A stretch of 64,000 bases of DNA, taken from Kovacikia minuta CCNUW1. GTDB lineage: Bacteria > Cyanobacteriota > Cyanobacteriia > Leptolyngbyales > Leptolyngbyaceae. The stretch is from the NCBI RefSeq assembly GCF_020091585.1, contig NZ_CP083582.1, positions 1,426,001 to 1,490,000 on the forward strand, given 5' to 3'. The notes below the pieces were generated by a model. That model searched no databases. It saw only the letters and a program-made list of their open reading frames with translations, and was not told where the DNA came from. Shown piece after piece: positions 34,796-43,520 of this stretch. Both the position numbers and the translations under genes were made by a program. Every line of letters begins with the position of its first letter. The first letter of the stretch is position 1.

Positions 34796-35725
34796 ATGGC
34801 AAACCGAGCGCATCTTGCAACAATTCGGCAGGGTGCAAAACAGTGGATGGCATGGCGAGTAGCGCACCCCCAGATTGAACCTGATTTCAGCGATGGGGAT
34901 CTTAGCCGCACAGACATGAGCGGCGTTGATTTAAGCCGTGCAAACCTTTGTAGAGCGCATCTCGCCGCTACCAGACTCATTGCCACTGATCTAACCGGAG
35001 CAATTCTGCATACTGCCTACCTCAGCCATGCCATCTTAAAAAACGCTGTTTTGAATCAAGCGGAATTAGCCCATGCGATGCTCACCTGGGCAGATTTGAG
35101 CAATGCAGATCTGATGGATGCCAACCTGGTTGGGGCTGACTTGCGTAGCGCGAATTTGCAAGGAGCAGACCTGCGCCGTGCCAACTTGATTGGCACTGAA
35201 CTTTGGGGAGTCAATTTTCGCGAAGCAAATCTGGGTAACGCGGATTTGCAACGCACCAACCTGAGTCAGGTAATCCTGATTGCGTCCAATCTCAGCCATA
35301 CTAACCTGAGCCATGCCAATCTCTCTCAAGCTGAGGGGAGCCGATCGCACCTCTATCGTACTCACTTACACAAAGCCAACCTGACCGCATCTCACTTTGC
35401 CGGAGCCTACCTGGTTGAAGCTGATTTAAGTGAGGCAGACCTCACAGAAGCCAATTTTGCCTGGGCTAATTTAAGTCAGGTCAATCTAACCGGAGCAAAT
35501 TTGAGCCAGACAAATTTACGTGGGGCGAATTTGCAACGGGCAAACCTGAGCAGAGCAAATCTGGCAGGAGCCAATCTCCGAGGAGCCAATTTAAGTAAGG
35601 CAAATCTGGTAGGAGCGAATTTGTCAGGGGCAGAGTTAGCGGAAGCTGATCTGATGCAGGCAAATCTACAAGGAGCCAGAATGCCAGATGGGGCTGTGGT
35701 TGAAGGGATGAGCGATGAGCGATGA
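34796..35725 (+). CDS. Pentapeptide repeat protein
   Basis: 309 residues from ATG 34796, four bases after the ccmP stop, so likely co-transcribed. After a short basic start (MANRAHLATIRQGAKQWMAW) nearly the whole chain is A(D/N)LXX repeats (for example ADLSNADLMDANLVGADLRS), over 40 in number. They form a right-handed quadrilateral beta-helix. Two interruptions fall near GSRSHLYRTHLHKA. Such proteins are abundant in cyanobacteria; functions range from gyrase protection to thylakoid and heterocyst roles. No signal peptide, so probably cytoplasmic. A link to carboxysomes is inferred from position only. Confidence 0.9.
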   Translation: MANRAHLATIRQGAKQWMAWRVAHPQIEPDFSDGDLSRTDMSGVDLSRANLCRAHLAATRLIATDLTGAILHTAYLSHAILKNAVLNQAELAHAMLTWADLSNADLMDANLVGADLRSANLQGADLRRANLIGTELWGVNFREANLGNADLQRTNLSQVILIASNLSHTNLSHANLSQAEGSRSHLYRTHLHKANLTASHFAGAYLVEADLSEADLTEANFAWANLSQVNLTGANLSQTNLRGANLQRANLSRANLAGANLRGANLSKANLVGANLSGAELAEADLMQANLQGARMPDGAVVEGMSDER

Positions 35726-35861
35726 GGGATGAGGAGACCAGGAGTCAGATCCAGAAGCCAAGAGCCAGAAGTGGTGCAAGAATGGAGACTCCACAAAGGA
35801 ATTCCTCAATTGATCCTTCTTCATTCATAACTTCTCATCCCTCATCCCCCATCCCTCATCC

Positions 35862-36674
35862 TTAAAGCTCGTCGGGATCAAGTCCCTGCGATCGCACGTA
35901 CTCTGCCAGTTTTTCGGCTCGCTGGCGTTCCTGCTCGGCTCGCTGGCGTTCCTGCTCGGCTCGCTGGCGTTCCTGCTCGGCTCGCTGGTGTTCCTGCTCG
36001 GCTCGCTGGCGTTCCTGCTCTACTTGTTCCACAGCCCACAGGAGAAGATTTCCAGCTTCATCCCACCAGCGCAACCAGTATCCCGATCGCTCCTCTTTTT
36101 TGCCCTGCCAGACCCCCAGAAACAAGCCCATATCTGGCAACCAGTAACGGTTATTCGCATCAGGAGGCACCAATTCATACCGTTTTGCCTGAAGTTGATA
36201 AACTTCCAGTTCTCCAGGGGTTGGATCAAAAATGACGTAGGTGGGTACCTGCAAAATTCGTTCATAAAAGAACCACTTCCCCGGTGGAAAAGTAGGTTTG
36301 ACCGAATACTCACTGCCCTCAGTTTCGGACAGAAATTCCATCACAAGCCTAGGAACTTCTCCCTCCAGGTTGGGGGTGTAGCTTCTCCGGTCTTGCCCAG
36401 GTGGATTGGGAAAAACCGATCGCACATAAACCCAATCCGGTGCTTTAATCACCAAATTGTCGTTCATCGTTGCACAGAGTCCAAAATTAGAGGCAATTAG
36501 CATCTCCGGCTGGATGTAGCCAGCGAGTTCCAATGCTTCTCGTAAGGCTCCAGCGATTAAGGGCTGACCAGTATTTTCCACAGGTTTCTCTTCTAGCGGA
36601 AAGTCGTCGGGCAACTTCTCCCAGGTAATAATTAGCTCGTGACACTTAACAGGTTTTTCTGGAGTAGTAACCAT
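35862..36674 (-). CDS. Uma2-family endonuclease with heptad-repeat tail
   Basis: ATG 36674 is chosen over the longer reading from 36704. The Uma2 (PD-(D/E)XK) core is present: CATMNDNLVIKAPDWVYV supplies the Asp, RLVMEFLSETEGSEYS the Glu region, and YERILQVPTYVIFDPTPG the family ending. The C-terminus is a run of five seven-residue units of type ERQRAEQ encoded by a 21-bp tandem repeat (35916-36020), forming a charged coiled coil. Uma2 proteins are very numerous in cyanobacteria; a DNA target is assumed but activity is rarely shown. Confidence 0.87.
   Translation of the reverse strand: MVTTPEKPVKCHELIITWEKLPDDFPLEEKPVENTGQPLIAGALREALELAGYIQPEMLIASNFGLCATMNDNLVIKAPDWVYVRSVFPNPPGQDRRSYTPNLEGEVPRLVMEFLSETEGSEYSVKPTFPPGKWFFYERILQVPTYVIFDPTPGELEVYQLQAKRYELVPPDANNRYWLPDMGLFLGVWQGKKEERSGYWLRWWDEAGNLLLWAVEQVEQERQRAEQEHQRAEQERQRAEQERQRAEQERQRAEKLAEYVRSQGLDPDEL
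35916..36020 (-). repeat. 21-bp tandem repeat in the Uma2 tail
   Basis: Five units of 21 bases, nearly identical, encoding ERQRAEQ-type heptads (one unit with His). Prone to unit gain or loss. Confidence 0.9.
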
Positions 36675-36835
36675 TGCTCCATCTCTGCTGTCGGATACTC
36701 TCATTGTATGGTTGGTGGGATTTCTCGACTATTCCAGGGGTAGAAACCCTACTGATGAGAATCAGTAAACTTGAGACGATGAAAAGAAGTGATAGGAAGA
36801 AAGAGCGATGATTGACGCATCTATCCCCCCCCAAA

Positions 36836-37423
36836 ATGGAAACAATAATTAGCCTTTGTATTGGTCTTGCTCTAAGTGCTGCTGCTGGTTTCAGGTTGCT
36901 TGTTCCTTTTTTAGCGCTGAGTGTTGCTGCTATCTTTGGGCATTTCCCTGTATCACCCGATTTGCAGTGGGTGGGAACCTATCCTGCCATGGAAGCGTTT
37001 GCGATCGCCGTTCTGGCGGAAACTTTGCTGTACTACATTCCGTGGCTGGATCATTTGATGGATATGGTGGCACTACCCGCTTCAATGATTGCCGGAACGT
37101 TGATTACCGCTTCCTTTGCCACCCATCTTGATCCATTTTTGCAGTGGAGTTTGGCAATTATCGCAGGTGGTGGCGCTGCTGCCGCTGTCAAAGGACTGAC
37201 CGGTGCTTCCCGTCTCACTTCAACCTTGACCACGGGTGGAATTGGCAACTTCATTGTGACCACGTTGGAACTGGTAGGGGCGATCGTGGTATCCGTGCTG
37301 GCGATCGCATTGCCCAAGCTGGCGATCGTTCTGATCCCCATGCTTGTGATAGTGGTTATTGGGCAGGGCGCTCGGCACTGGTGGAAACATAGACAATCTC
37401 TACAACCCTCTACCGGAAACTGA
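36836..37423 (+). CDS. DUF4126 domain-containing membrane protein
   Basis: 195 residues from ATG 36836; the longer TTG reading from 36812 adds only a few unlikely residues. The start METIISLCIGLALSAAAGFR and the segments LAETLLYYIPWLDHLMDMV, WSLAIIAGGGAAAAVKGLTG and LPKLAIVLIPMLVIVVIG give about five hydrophobic helices, a DUF4126 pattern. These are integral membrane proteins of unknown role. Monocistronic. Confidence 0.82.
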   Translation: METIISLCIGLALSAAAGFRLLVPFLALSVAAIFGHFPVSPDLQWVGTYPAMEAFAIAVLAETLLYYIPWLDHLMDMVALPASMIAGTLITASFATHLDPFLQWSLAIIAGGGAAAAVKGLTGASRLTSTLTTGGIGNFIVTTLELVGAIVVSVLAIALPKLAIVLIPMLVIVVIGQGARHWWKHRQSLQPSTGN

Positions 37424-37455
37424 TGTGTCCCCGTTCAAGTGTGGGTTGGGTAGTT

Positions 37456-40400
37456 TTAACGTAATCCCTGAACAATGAAGCCCGCCCAGTAGTAAGGGTG
37501 AGTGAAGGGAGACTTCTCTCCACAATTCATCACGCTATAGATTTGACTCGCTAATCCAGCCCATCGTTTATACTCCTGATTTTCCAAATATCCTTTGGAG
37601 CCAGAAGTATACTGACTCATGATTTTCTTACGATGAGTATCTGCTTGCAAAAATAAGTTCGACAAAGGCTCCTGGAATTTCCTTTTAATATCTATACCCG
37701 TTAGCATTCGCATCTTTTTCTGTGCTGCTTGCATTGCTGTTGAGCGATCGCTCCCTTGCTGGCGCTGCTGATAGTAAAAAATGGAGAACAGGGCGGTTGC
37801 CAGGTCATCGACGGACCAGAGGGTACTGATTACACTTCTGGCACCTGCACAAAGAAACCCACTTGCCAGGGTGAGAATATCATCGGTGACAGAAGTGGCT
37901 CCCAGATGGGTTTCGCAGCAAGAAAGAAAGACATCAGAAAGCTGGGGCAGCCGCCAACCGGGGGTGAGTAATTGTCCTAGCGTGATAGCCCCATCTCCCA
38001 ATTTCAACTCGGAGTGAAACGGATCATCCAACCTGGATTGGGCATGGTGACTGGAGTGAAGCACCTGAACGGTTTGAGCCAGTTTGCGATAATTCTCAAC
38101 GGTTGCCTCCGATCGTCCCTTTAAACGCTGCTGGTCGGGGATCTCGAATAGTTGGGCAATCTGGTCAGCTTCAAAGCTGGTGCAGGACAAATCATCGGTT
38201 GCATTTTCGACAATGCCATAGGTAAGAGGTTCTTTGACTTCTGGGCGGTTTTGGCAAAATTGCAAAATTTGGCAACTGGGGATGTAGCGAATCAGGAAGC
38301 GATCGCCCAAATACTCACCATTCCCAATCGGCAAGGCGGCAAAGGGGACTTGGTGTAGAAAAAGATGCGGCACCAGGATCAGTTCTTCAATGCCTGCAAG
38401 ATGCTGTGCAATCAAATCGGTCAACTGTAGACGTTGAGCCAGTTCAGCTAAAACGGACGTTATTTGGCTCTTCCATTCGTCGGTTTTGTCAACATAAGGC
38501 TGCAACCAGTTCTGAAGAATCCAGGCTTGCACGGTGTTCAATCCCTGATCCTTACAGGTGTGCAGGGTAATCTGGTGCTGCTGCACCACGAAAATATGGG
38601 TATGGTCGCTGGTGGTATAAAAACTAAGGATTGCGGTCGTAGGCTGACCAATGAGTGCCTGAATTGCCTTAAACGTGAGTGGCGTTACCTGAATCTGACC
38701 TGCCAAAACGGGATCGTGCTTGCGGATCTCTTCCCAGGTTTGCTGTTTTTGGGATTCCAGATGGGCGATCGCGTCACTGTACGCTTCCAGTGCTGCCCGA
38801 CTGTTAGCAACTCCCACTCTTTCTCTGTTGCCTTCAAAATGATTCTGACTCCGTTCCTGGTCAATTTGCTGCTGTAAGTTGTTGTAGCGTTCTAACAGCT
38901 CATTGACTTCTAAGGAAAGCTCATTACTTGAGTAAAGATCATTGCTTGCAATCAGATCCACCAAGCGTTTGGAACGCGATCGTTCAGCAAAACCAATCGC
39001 CTGCTCCAATTGATAACTATTGATGGAAGCCTGGACTGCTTTTTCATAAACATTAACTGCTTTTTCTAAAGTCTCTTGACGGCGAAAGTCTATCTCTATC
39101 CAACTCCGGTCGATTTCTACTGATTCGATCGCCGAGTTAAAACCTTCAATCGCTACTTCCCAAAATCCTAACGAAAATGCAGTATTTCCTAGATTTCGTC
39201 CAGCCCTGAAGCAATCTTTAGGAAAATTAATTGGAGTATGGATTGTCAAAGCTAAACGAAAAAAAAGAATCGCCTTTAATATGTGATGGCAATCTTTATG
39301 ACATAATCCTAAGCGGTTTTGAACTGAAGCCCACTGTTCTGGAAAAACTTCACGAGTAAAAACCTTTAGAGAATCATTAAAATACTCTATTGCTTGTTCA
39401 ATTAAGTGGCTGAAATCATGCTTAAACTCTTTGCATTCCTTCAAGTCATTGTCGAAACCAGATTCTAAATAGATTTTGCTCATTTCAGTACAAAGATTAC
39501 CAATATTGTATTGAAGTATTGCCCACTTCTCTGGAAAATCTTTGTAAGTATAAACCTGAGATGCATCGGTATAGCACTTTAGAGCTTGCTTAAAGGAATC
39601 CTCATGTTTAAGCCTCGCGTATGCACCAGCTAAATTCGTTTGAACTGCTGCCCACATTTCTGGAAAGGATTCAAAGGTGTAAACTTGTAAAGAGCTTCGA
39701 AGGCAGTTAATAGCCTTTCTTAAATTTTCCTCTGAATATTGATGAATATCCTCATCTAGATAAACCCGACCCAAATTGTTCTGACTTCTTGCCCACTCTT
39801 CAGGATTATCATCGAAGGTATAAACTTCCAGTGCATTTTGATGGCAAAAAATTGCTTTCTTGAAATTCTCTAATTTATCTCCTACAATCCTGCTACTATA
39901 CGCATTTCCTAGATTGCTTTGGGTTCTTGCCCATTCTTCTGGATACTCTTCTCGTGTGAACACGCGCAGAGACTCTAAAAAGTAGTTGATAGCTTTTTCA
40001 ATGTCTTGCGCCTGCTGCTCTCCGATACTGTTTCGAAAAACGACGCCAAGATTATTTTTACCTGTCGCCCACTTTTCTGGGAATTCTTCGTAAGTAATGA
40101 TGCTTAAGGCTTTCTCATAGCAATCGATAGACCTTTTCAAATTTTCTGATTTATACCCACGAATTCGATCTTTATAGGCATTTCCTAACCCATTCTGAAT
40201 GATCGCCCATTCAACGGGAAAATCTTCATAAGTATAAAACTGAAGTGCGATTCTATGTCCGGCGATCGCAATTTCAATATTGTCAGATCTCCTTCCCAAG
40301 GGGAAATCCTGAATGATCTCGCTTAAGGTAAAGAAAAACTCTCCAAAAGCTTCTATTCCAGTTGAAGGCAATTCTTTAGAATTTTCTTTAACCCAGAATC

Positions 40401-40569
40401 GTAAGAATTCAATCAAGTTTTCGTTGAGCTTATCCAAATTTTCCTGAAGCACCAAGCACACCGACTGGCGGTCAGAGGCTTTCAACAACTGAATCAGAAA
40501 GTTACGATAAGCTTTGTCGCTGTGCTTTTTATTCGCTCTAGGTTTTTCAGTACCAAAACCCTTTCTCAT
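37456..40569 (-). CDS. TPR-CHAT domain protein (caspase-like protease)
   Basis: 1037 residues. Residues ~100-520 hold about ten TPR-like repeats of unusual pattern (YTYEDFPVEWAIIQNGLGNA, IITYEEFPEKWATGKNNLG, VFTREEYPEEWARTQSNLG). Residues ~690-1037 form a CHAT domain with the catalytic His in VLHSSHHAQSRLDD and Cys in VFLSCCETHLGATSV, then FLCAGARSVISTLWSVDD and the family end PYYWAGFIVQG. CHAT proteases are caspase relatives, and TPR-CHAT is the effector design of craspase-type systems and of many uncharacterised cyanobacterial genes. No signal peptide, so cytoplasmic. Two small genes lie just upstream on the same strand and probably form an operon. Confidence 0.9.
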   Translation of the reverse strand: MRKGFGTEKPRANKKHSDKAYRNFLIQLLKASDRQSVCLVLQENLDKLNENLIEFLRFWVKENSKELPSTGIEAFGEFFFTLSEIIQDFPLGRRSDNIEIAIAGHRIALQFYTYEDFPVEWAIIQNGLGNAYKDRIRGYKSENLKRSIDCYEKALSIITYEEFPEKWATGKNNLGVVFRNSIGEQQAQDIEKAINYFLESLRVFTREEYPEEWARTQSNLGNAYSSRIVGDKLENFKKAIFCHQNALEVYTFDDNPEEWARSQNNLGRVYLDEDIHQYSEENLRKAINCLRSSLQVYTFESFPEMWAAVQTNLAGAYARLKHEDSFKQALKCYTDASQVYTYKDFPEKWAILQYNIGNLCTEMSKIYLESGFDNDLKECKEFKHDFSHLIEQAIEYFNDSLKVFTREVFPEQWASVQNRLGLCHKDCHHILKAILFFRLALTIHTPINFPKDCFRAGRNLGNTAFSLGFWEVAIEGFNSAIESVEIDRSWIEIDFRRQETLEKAVNVYEKAVQASINSYQLEQAIGFAERSRSKRLVDLIASNDLYSSNELSLEVNELLERYNNLQQQIDQERSQNHFEGNRERVGVANSRAALEAYSDAIAHLESQKQQTWEEIRKHDPVLAGQIQVTPLTFKAIQALIGQPTTAILSFYTTSDHTHIFVVQQHQITLHTCKDQGLNTVQAWILQNWLQPYVDKTDEWKSQITSVLAELAQRLQLTDLIAQHLAGIEELILVPHLFLHQVPFAALPIGNGEYLGDRFLIRYIPSCQILQFCQNRPEVKEPLTYGIVENATDDLSCTSFEADQIAQLFEIPDQQRLKGRSEATVENYRKLAQTVQVLHSSHHAQSRLDDPFHSELKLGDGAITLGQLLTPGWRLPQLSDVFLSCCETHLGATSVTDDILTLASGFLCAGARSVISTLWSVDDLATALFSIFYYQQRQQGSDRSTAMQAAQKKMRMLTGIDIKRKFQEPLSNLFLQADTHRKKIMSQYTSGSKGYLENQEYKRWAGLASQIYSVMNCGEKSPFTHPYYWAGFIVQGLR

Positions 40570-40614
40570 GTCAAGTATTCAAACTTAAAAATAGCTTCAA
40601 ACAATTGCTTTTCT

Positions 40615-41118
40615 CTAACTATAATGCTGTTGAATTTCCAGTAATTTCTCCAACAACTTCTCCGCCAAGTCTAATATTTCAGCTCTCTTATTGTTACTAC
40701 CTGATTCACGGGTGTGATTTGCAATCATGCTGTTCTCTAATATCAATTCTTGGACTGCATAGGGCTTCTCTATGTCAGATAAGCTAAGACACTTTTCTAA
40801 ATGCTCTGAAATTTCTGATAGAGAACGTGCCTCCCAATAATCTCGAACTTGCACTGCAACGGGATCGTCACTTGAGAGGAAAACCTGTAAAGCATCTACA
40901 AAGCGGGTGTCTTTTGGAGCTTGGGTAGAGGCTCCATCTTCTGATTCCTCGTCCTCGCCCCATTTTTCTAGCCAGTCTCCATCTACATCTTCCACGTAGA
41001 GAGTGACAAAATCGGAACCGTGTTCCAGCCAGTCTTGTTGCATTTGACGCGTGGCTTTCAGGGCTTCTGAGAAGTTTGGTAGTTTGTATGGCTCTTTCGG
41101 TTTATTTTCAGAAGTCAT
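40615..41118 (-). CDS. Acidic hypothetical, partner of TPR-CHAT gene
   Basis: 167 residues, strongly acidic in the middle (DVDGDWLEKWGEDEESEDG) and helical at both ends (FSEALKATRQMQQDWLEHGS; EILDLAEKLLEKLLEIQQHY). It ends 45 bases before the CHAT gene and starts 52 bases after the upstream partner. I do not recognise a family. Its size, charge and placement suggest a regulator or substrate of the CHAT protease; this is inference. Confidence 0.65.
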   Translation of the reverse strand: MTSENKPKEPYKLPNFSEALKATRQMQQDWLEHGSDFVTLYVEDVDGDWLEKWGEDEESEDGASTQAPKDTRFVDALQVFLSSDDPVAVQVRDYWEARSLSEISEHLEKCLSLSDIEKPYAVQELILENSMIANHTRESGSNNKRAEILDLAEKLLEKLLEIQQHYS

Positions 41119-41170
41119 AACAGTTCGTTCCGGTGACTCAATAGCTGGAGGGCACGATCGCTCGTTTGAA

Positions 41171-41713
41171 TTAGGGAAGTTTCAGATAGGTGCCAATTTC
41201 CAAATGATCGCTGTGATGGAGTGCCAGATTTGCTAGTTGGTCGATAAAATTAGGTTCTCCAGGGTTATAGCTTAAAAACAATCCCCTCTCTATTTTCCAA
41301 TTCTGGAGCGTTTGTTGCCAGTCCTGGTACTTTTGTTGAGAATATTCGTCAGACTGGCTGGTGAGTTGAATACAAAGGGGGTGATTCTGACGATAGCCCA
41401 CAATTAAATCAGTCGCCATTGATAGATCAGCAATGTAACACTCCCAGAAACAACCTCCCCGCTGCTTAACTGCTGCCGCGACAGCCCGAATCACTTGAGA
41501 GTCATTCTGGGTATATTCACCAGCCATTAATTTGCCCCGCCAGAGCAAAAATCTGGGGTCATTGCTTGCTAACCAACGTGGGAAGAGTTCGGCATACCAG
41601 TATCGTTCTACGGAAGTTAGTTGTTCCAGGAGTATCTGTTGTTCGCTTGAGGGCTTGGTTTTAATTGTCAAGTAGAGTTCGGCATCACGAATCATTTGCA
41701 GCAAAAACCCCAT
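41171..41713 (-). CDS. Hypothetical, possible PD-(D/E)XK-like protein
   Basis: 180 residues from ATG 41713. The N-terminal part is helical (QMIRDAELYLTIKTKPS). The C-terminal part (ATDLIVGYRQNHPLCIQLTS, then QKYQDWQQTLQNWKIERGLF) has the strand-turn-strand spacing of a restriction-endonuclease-like fold, with Asp then Q-x-T where the fold normally has E-x-K. If this reading is correct the protein may be inactive or non-nucleolytic. It leads a three-gene minus-strand set with the acidic hypothetical and TPR-CHAT. Its first codons overlap the end of a methylase remnant. Confidence 0.6.
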   Translation of the reverse strand: MGFLLQMIRDAELYLTIKTKPSSEQQILLEQLTSVERYWYAELFPRWLASNDPRFLLWRGKLMAGEYTQNDSQVIRAVAAAVKQRGGCFWECYIADLSMATDLIVGYRQNHPLCIQLTSQSDEYSQQKYQDWQQTLQNWKIERGLFLSYNPGEPNFIDQLANLALHHSDHLEIGTYLKLP

Positions 41714-41864
41714 AACAAATCGTTTGGGCAACGACCTCGCCAGGTTTCTTGTCTTTTACCCAGCGATTGATCTCATCTAAACGTTTTGCTAGCGGTGGGT
41801 TGATCGCAGCTGCCAGATCTCTTAAAGCAACCAGCTTTGCTTTTACTTGTTTGCCCTGCAACAA
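41685..41864 (-). pseudogene. Fragment of an N-6 DNA methylase N-terminal domain
   Basis: A 59-residue frame beginning at TTG 41864 (GAAGGAG four bases upstream) and ending at 41685. It reads LVALRDLAAAINPPLAKRLD and later VVAQTICYGVFAAND. 'AQT-x-x-YG-x-FAA' is the conserved block near the N-terminus of type IIG/Eco57I-like N-6 adenine methylases; the whole catalytic region is absent. Either a decayed restriction-modification gene or a small protein that kept only this domain. It overlaps the start of the next gene in another frame. Confidence 0.5.
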
Positions 41865-41903
41865 TTCACTCCTTCAGGAGTTATTTGTATTAGTATATCC
41901 TTA

Positions 41904-43430
41904 CTATTTACCGATACAGAAGCGGCTGAAGATTTTATCGAGAACGGATTCTGTTACGTCTTCACCCAGAATTTCGCCCAGGGCTTGAATCGCAGTCCGA
42001 AGGTCGATCGTCCAGAAGTCGAGCGGAAGTTGGTTGGCAATGGTTTCTTGAACCTGTTGCAATGCTGCTTTTGCCTGTGATAGAGCAAAAGCCTGGCGTT
42101 GATTAATCGCTAAATCCAGGTTTGCTGCCTGGAGCTTTCCGACCTGAATGATTTCCAGGATTGCCTGTTCAAGTTTGTCAATGCCCTGGCTATTTGTGGC
42201 AGCCGTTTCGACGATGGGGAGTAGGGGAGAGTTTTGAGTTTTAAGTTTTAAGTTTTGAGTTTGATGATGGGGAATGGGGAATGGGGAATGGGGAATGGGG
42301 AATGCATTTTCTCCCCCATCTCCCCCATCTTCCTCACCTTCTGCCCTCTGCCCTCTGCCCTCTGCCTTCTTATCCCCTGACTCCTGGTGTACCAGATCCG
42401 TTTTGTTCAGAATTAGGATTAGGGGGCGGTTCTGAACTTGTTCGTAGATTTCCCGATCGGCATCGGTCCAGCCAGTGGAAGCGTCAATGACCAGCAGGAT
42501 GAGATCGGCGGTTTGGGCAGCGCGGTGCGATCGCTCGACACCGATCTGTTCTACCCTGTCCTCTGTTTCCCGAATTCCTGCGGTATCCAGAACCTGAATC
42601 GGAATCCCTCCCACAACCAGTTGGGACTCGACCACATCGCGGGTGGTGCCGGGAAGATCGGTGACAATGGCGCGATCACTGCGGCTCCAGGCATTTAGGA
42701 GACTGGACTTACCGACATTGGGGCGACCAACGATCGCCACCTTTAATCCGGTTCGCAACAATTCTCCCCGATCGGCGGTTGCCAGAATTTGGCTGACCTC
42801 CGCCAACGCCTGCTCCAACCGGGATTGGATTTCTGCCTGATCCAGGGGGGGCAGATCTTCCTCAAAGTCAATCCGCGCTTCCACCTCAGCAAGAATATCC
42901 AGACAGGTGGTGCGGAGTTGGCGGATAGGATGCGCGAGTTTGCCTTGCAGCCCAGCGAGGGCGAATTGGGCTGCCTGGGGCGATCGCGACCCAACCAGAT
43001 CGGCAATACTTTCCGCCTGGGTTAAATCCAGCCGCCCATTTAAAAATGCCCGCAGGGTAAATTCTCCTGGTTGTGCCAGTTTTGCACCCTGCTCCAGACA
43101 AAGGTGCAAAACTTCTTGTACCAGCATGATGCCCCCATGACAGTGAAACTCCACCACATCCTCACGGGTATAGGAACGGGGAGCCAGCATGATTAACAGT
43201 AACGCCTCATCGACGATTCGTTTTGTCTCAGGATGACGCACATAACCGTAGAGAATGCGATGGCTCTCCCATGCCTGCTTTCCGGGTGCATCAAACAGAC
43301 GGCGGGCGATCGCAACGGCTTCTGCTCCCGACACACGCACGATTCCGACACTGCCCTGCTCTGGAACAATCGCCGTGGCAATCGCCGCGATCGTTGGTGC
43401 CTGAATAGAGTGGTTACTGCCTGTGCCCAT
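41904..43430 (-). CDS. mnmE: tRNA modification GTPase MnmE
   Basis: 508 residues. The N-terminal formyl-THF-binding domain starts with [20 protein letters not shown]. The helical domain surrounds the G domain, which shows [14 protein letters not shown] (G1), [23 protein letters not shown] and LNKTDL, and the C-terminus is the required FCIGK. With MnmG it forms the cmnm5 modification at U34 of tRNAs. About 50 residues of spacer-derived sequence (DNA 42226-42385; [14 protein letters not shown]..., [20 protein letters not shown]) interrupt the G domain between the G4 motif NKTD and the G5 region. That position is a surface loop, so the enzyme may still work. Confidence 0.93.
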   Translation of the reverse strand: MGTGSNHSIQAPTIAAIATAIVPEQGSVGIVRVSGAEAVAIARRLFDAPGKQAWESHRILYGYVRHPETKRIVDEALLLIMLAPRSYTREDVVEFHCHGGIMLVQEVLHLCLEQGAKLAQPGEFTLRAFLNGRLDLTQAESIADLVGSRSPQAAQFALAGLQGKLAHPIRQLRTTCLDILAEVEARIDFEEDLPPLDQAEIQSRLEQALAEVSQILATADRGELLRTGLKVAIVGRPNVGKSSLLNAWSRSDRAIVTDLPGTTRDVVESQLVVGGIPIQVLDTAGIRETEDRVEQIGVERSHRAAQTADLILLVIDASTGWTDADREIYEQVQNRPLILILNKTDLVHQESGDKKAEGRGQRAEGEEDGGDGGENAFPIPHSPFPIPHHQTQNLKLKTQNSPLLPIVETAATNSQGIDKLEQAILEIIQVGKLQAANLDLAINQRQAFALSQAKAALQQVQETIANQLPLDFWTIDLRTAIQALGEILGEDVTESVLDKIFSRFCIGK

Positions 43431-43520
43431 CTTCTCGCCTCACCCCTTACTCCTACCCCTCACTCCTCACTTAACTCCCCTACCACCTACTACCTACCAC
43501 CTTCCACCTACCTATCGCAC

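Noticed and set aside
35916..36020. 21-bp repeats as a possible CRISPR
   Set aside because: Units abut without spacers and encode heptads in the Uma2 reading frame.
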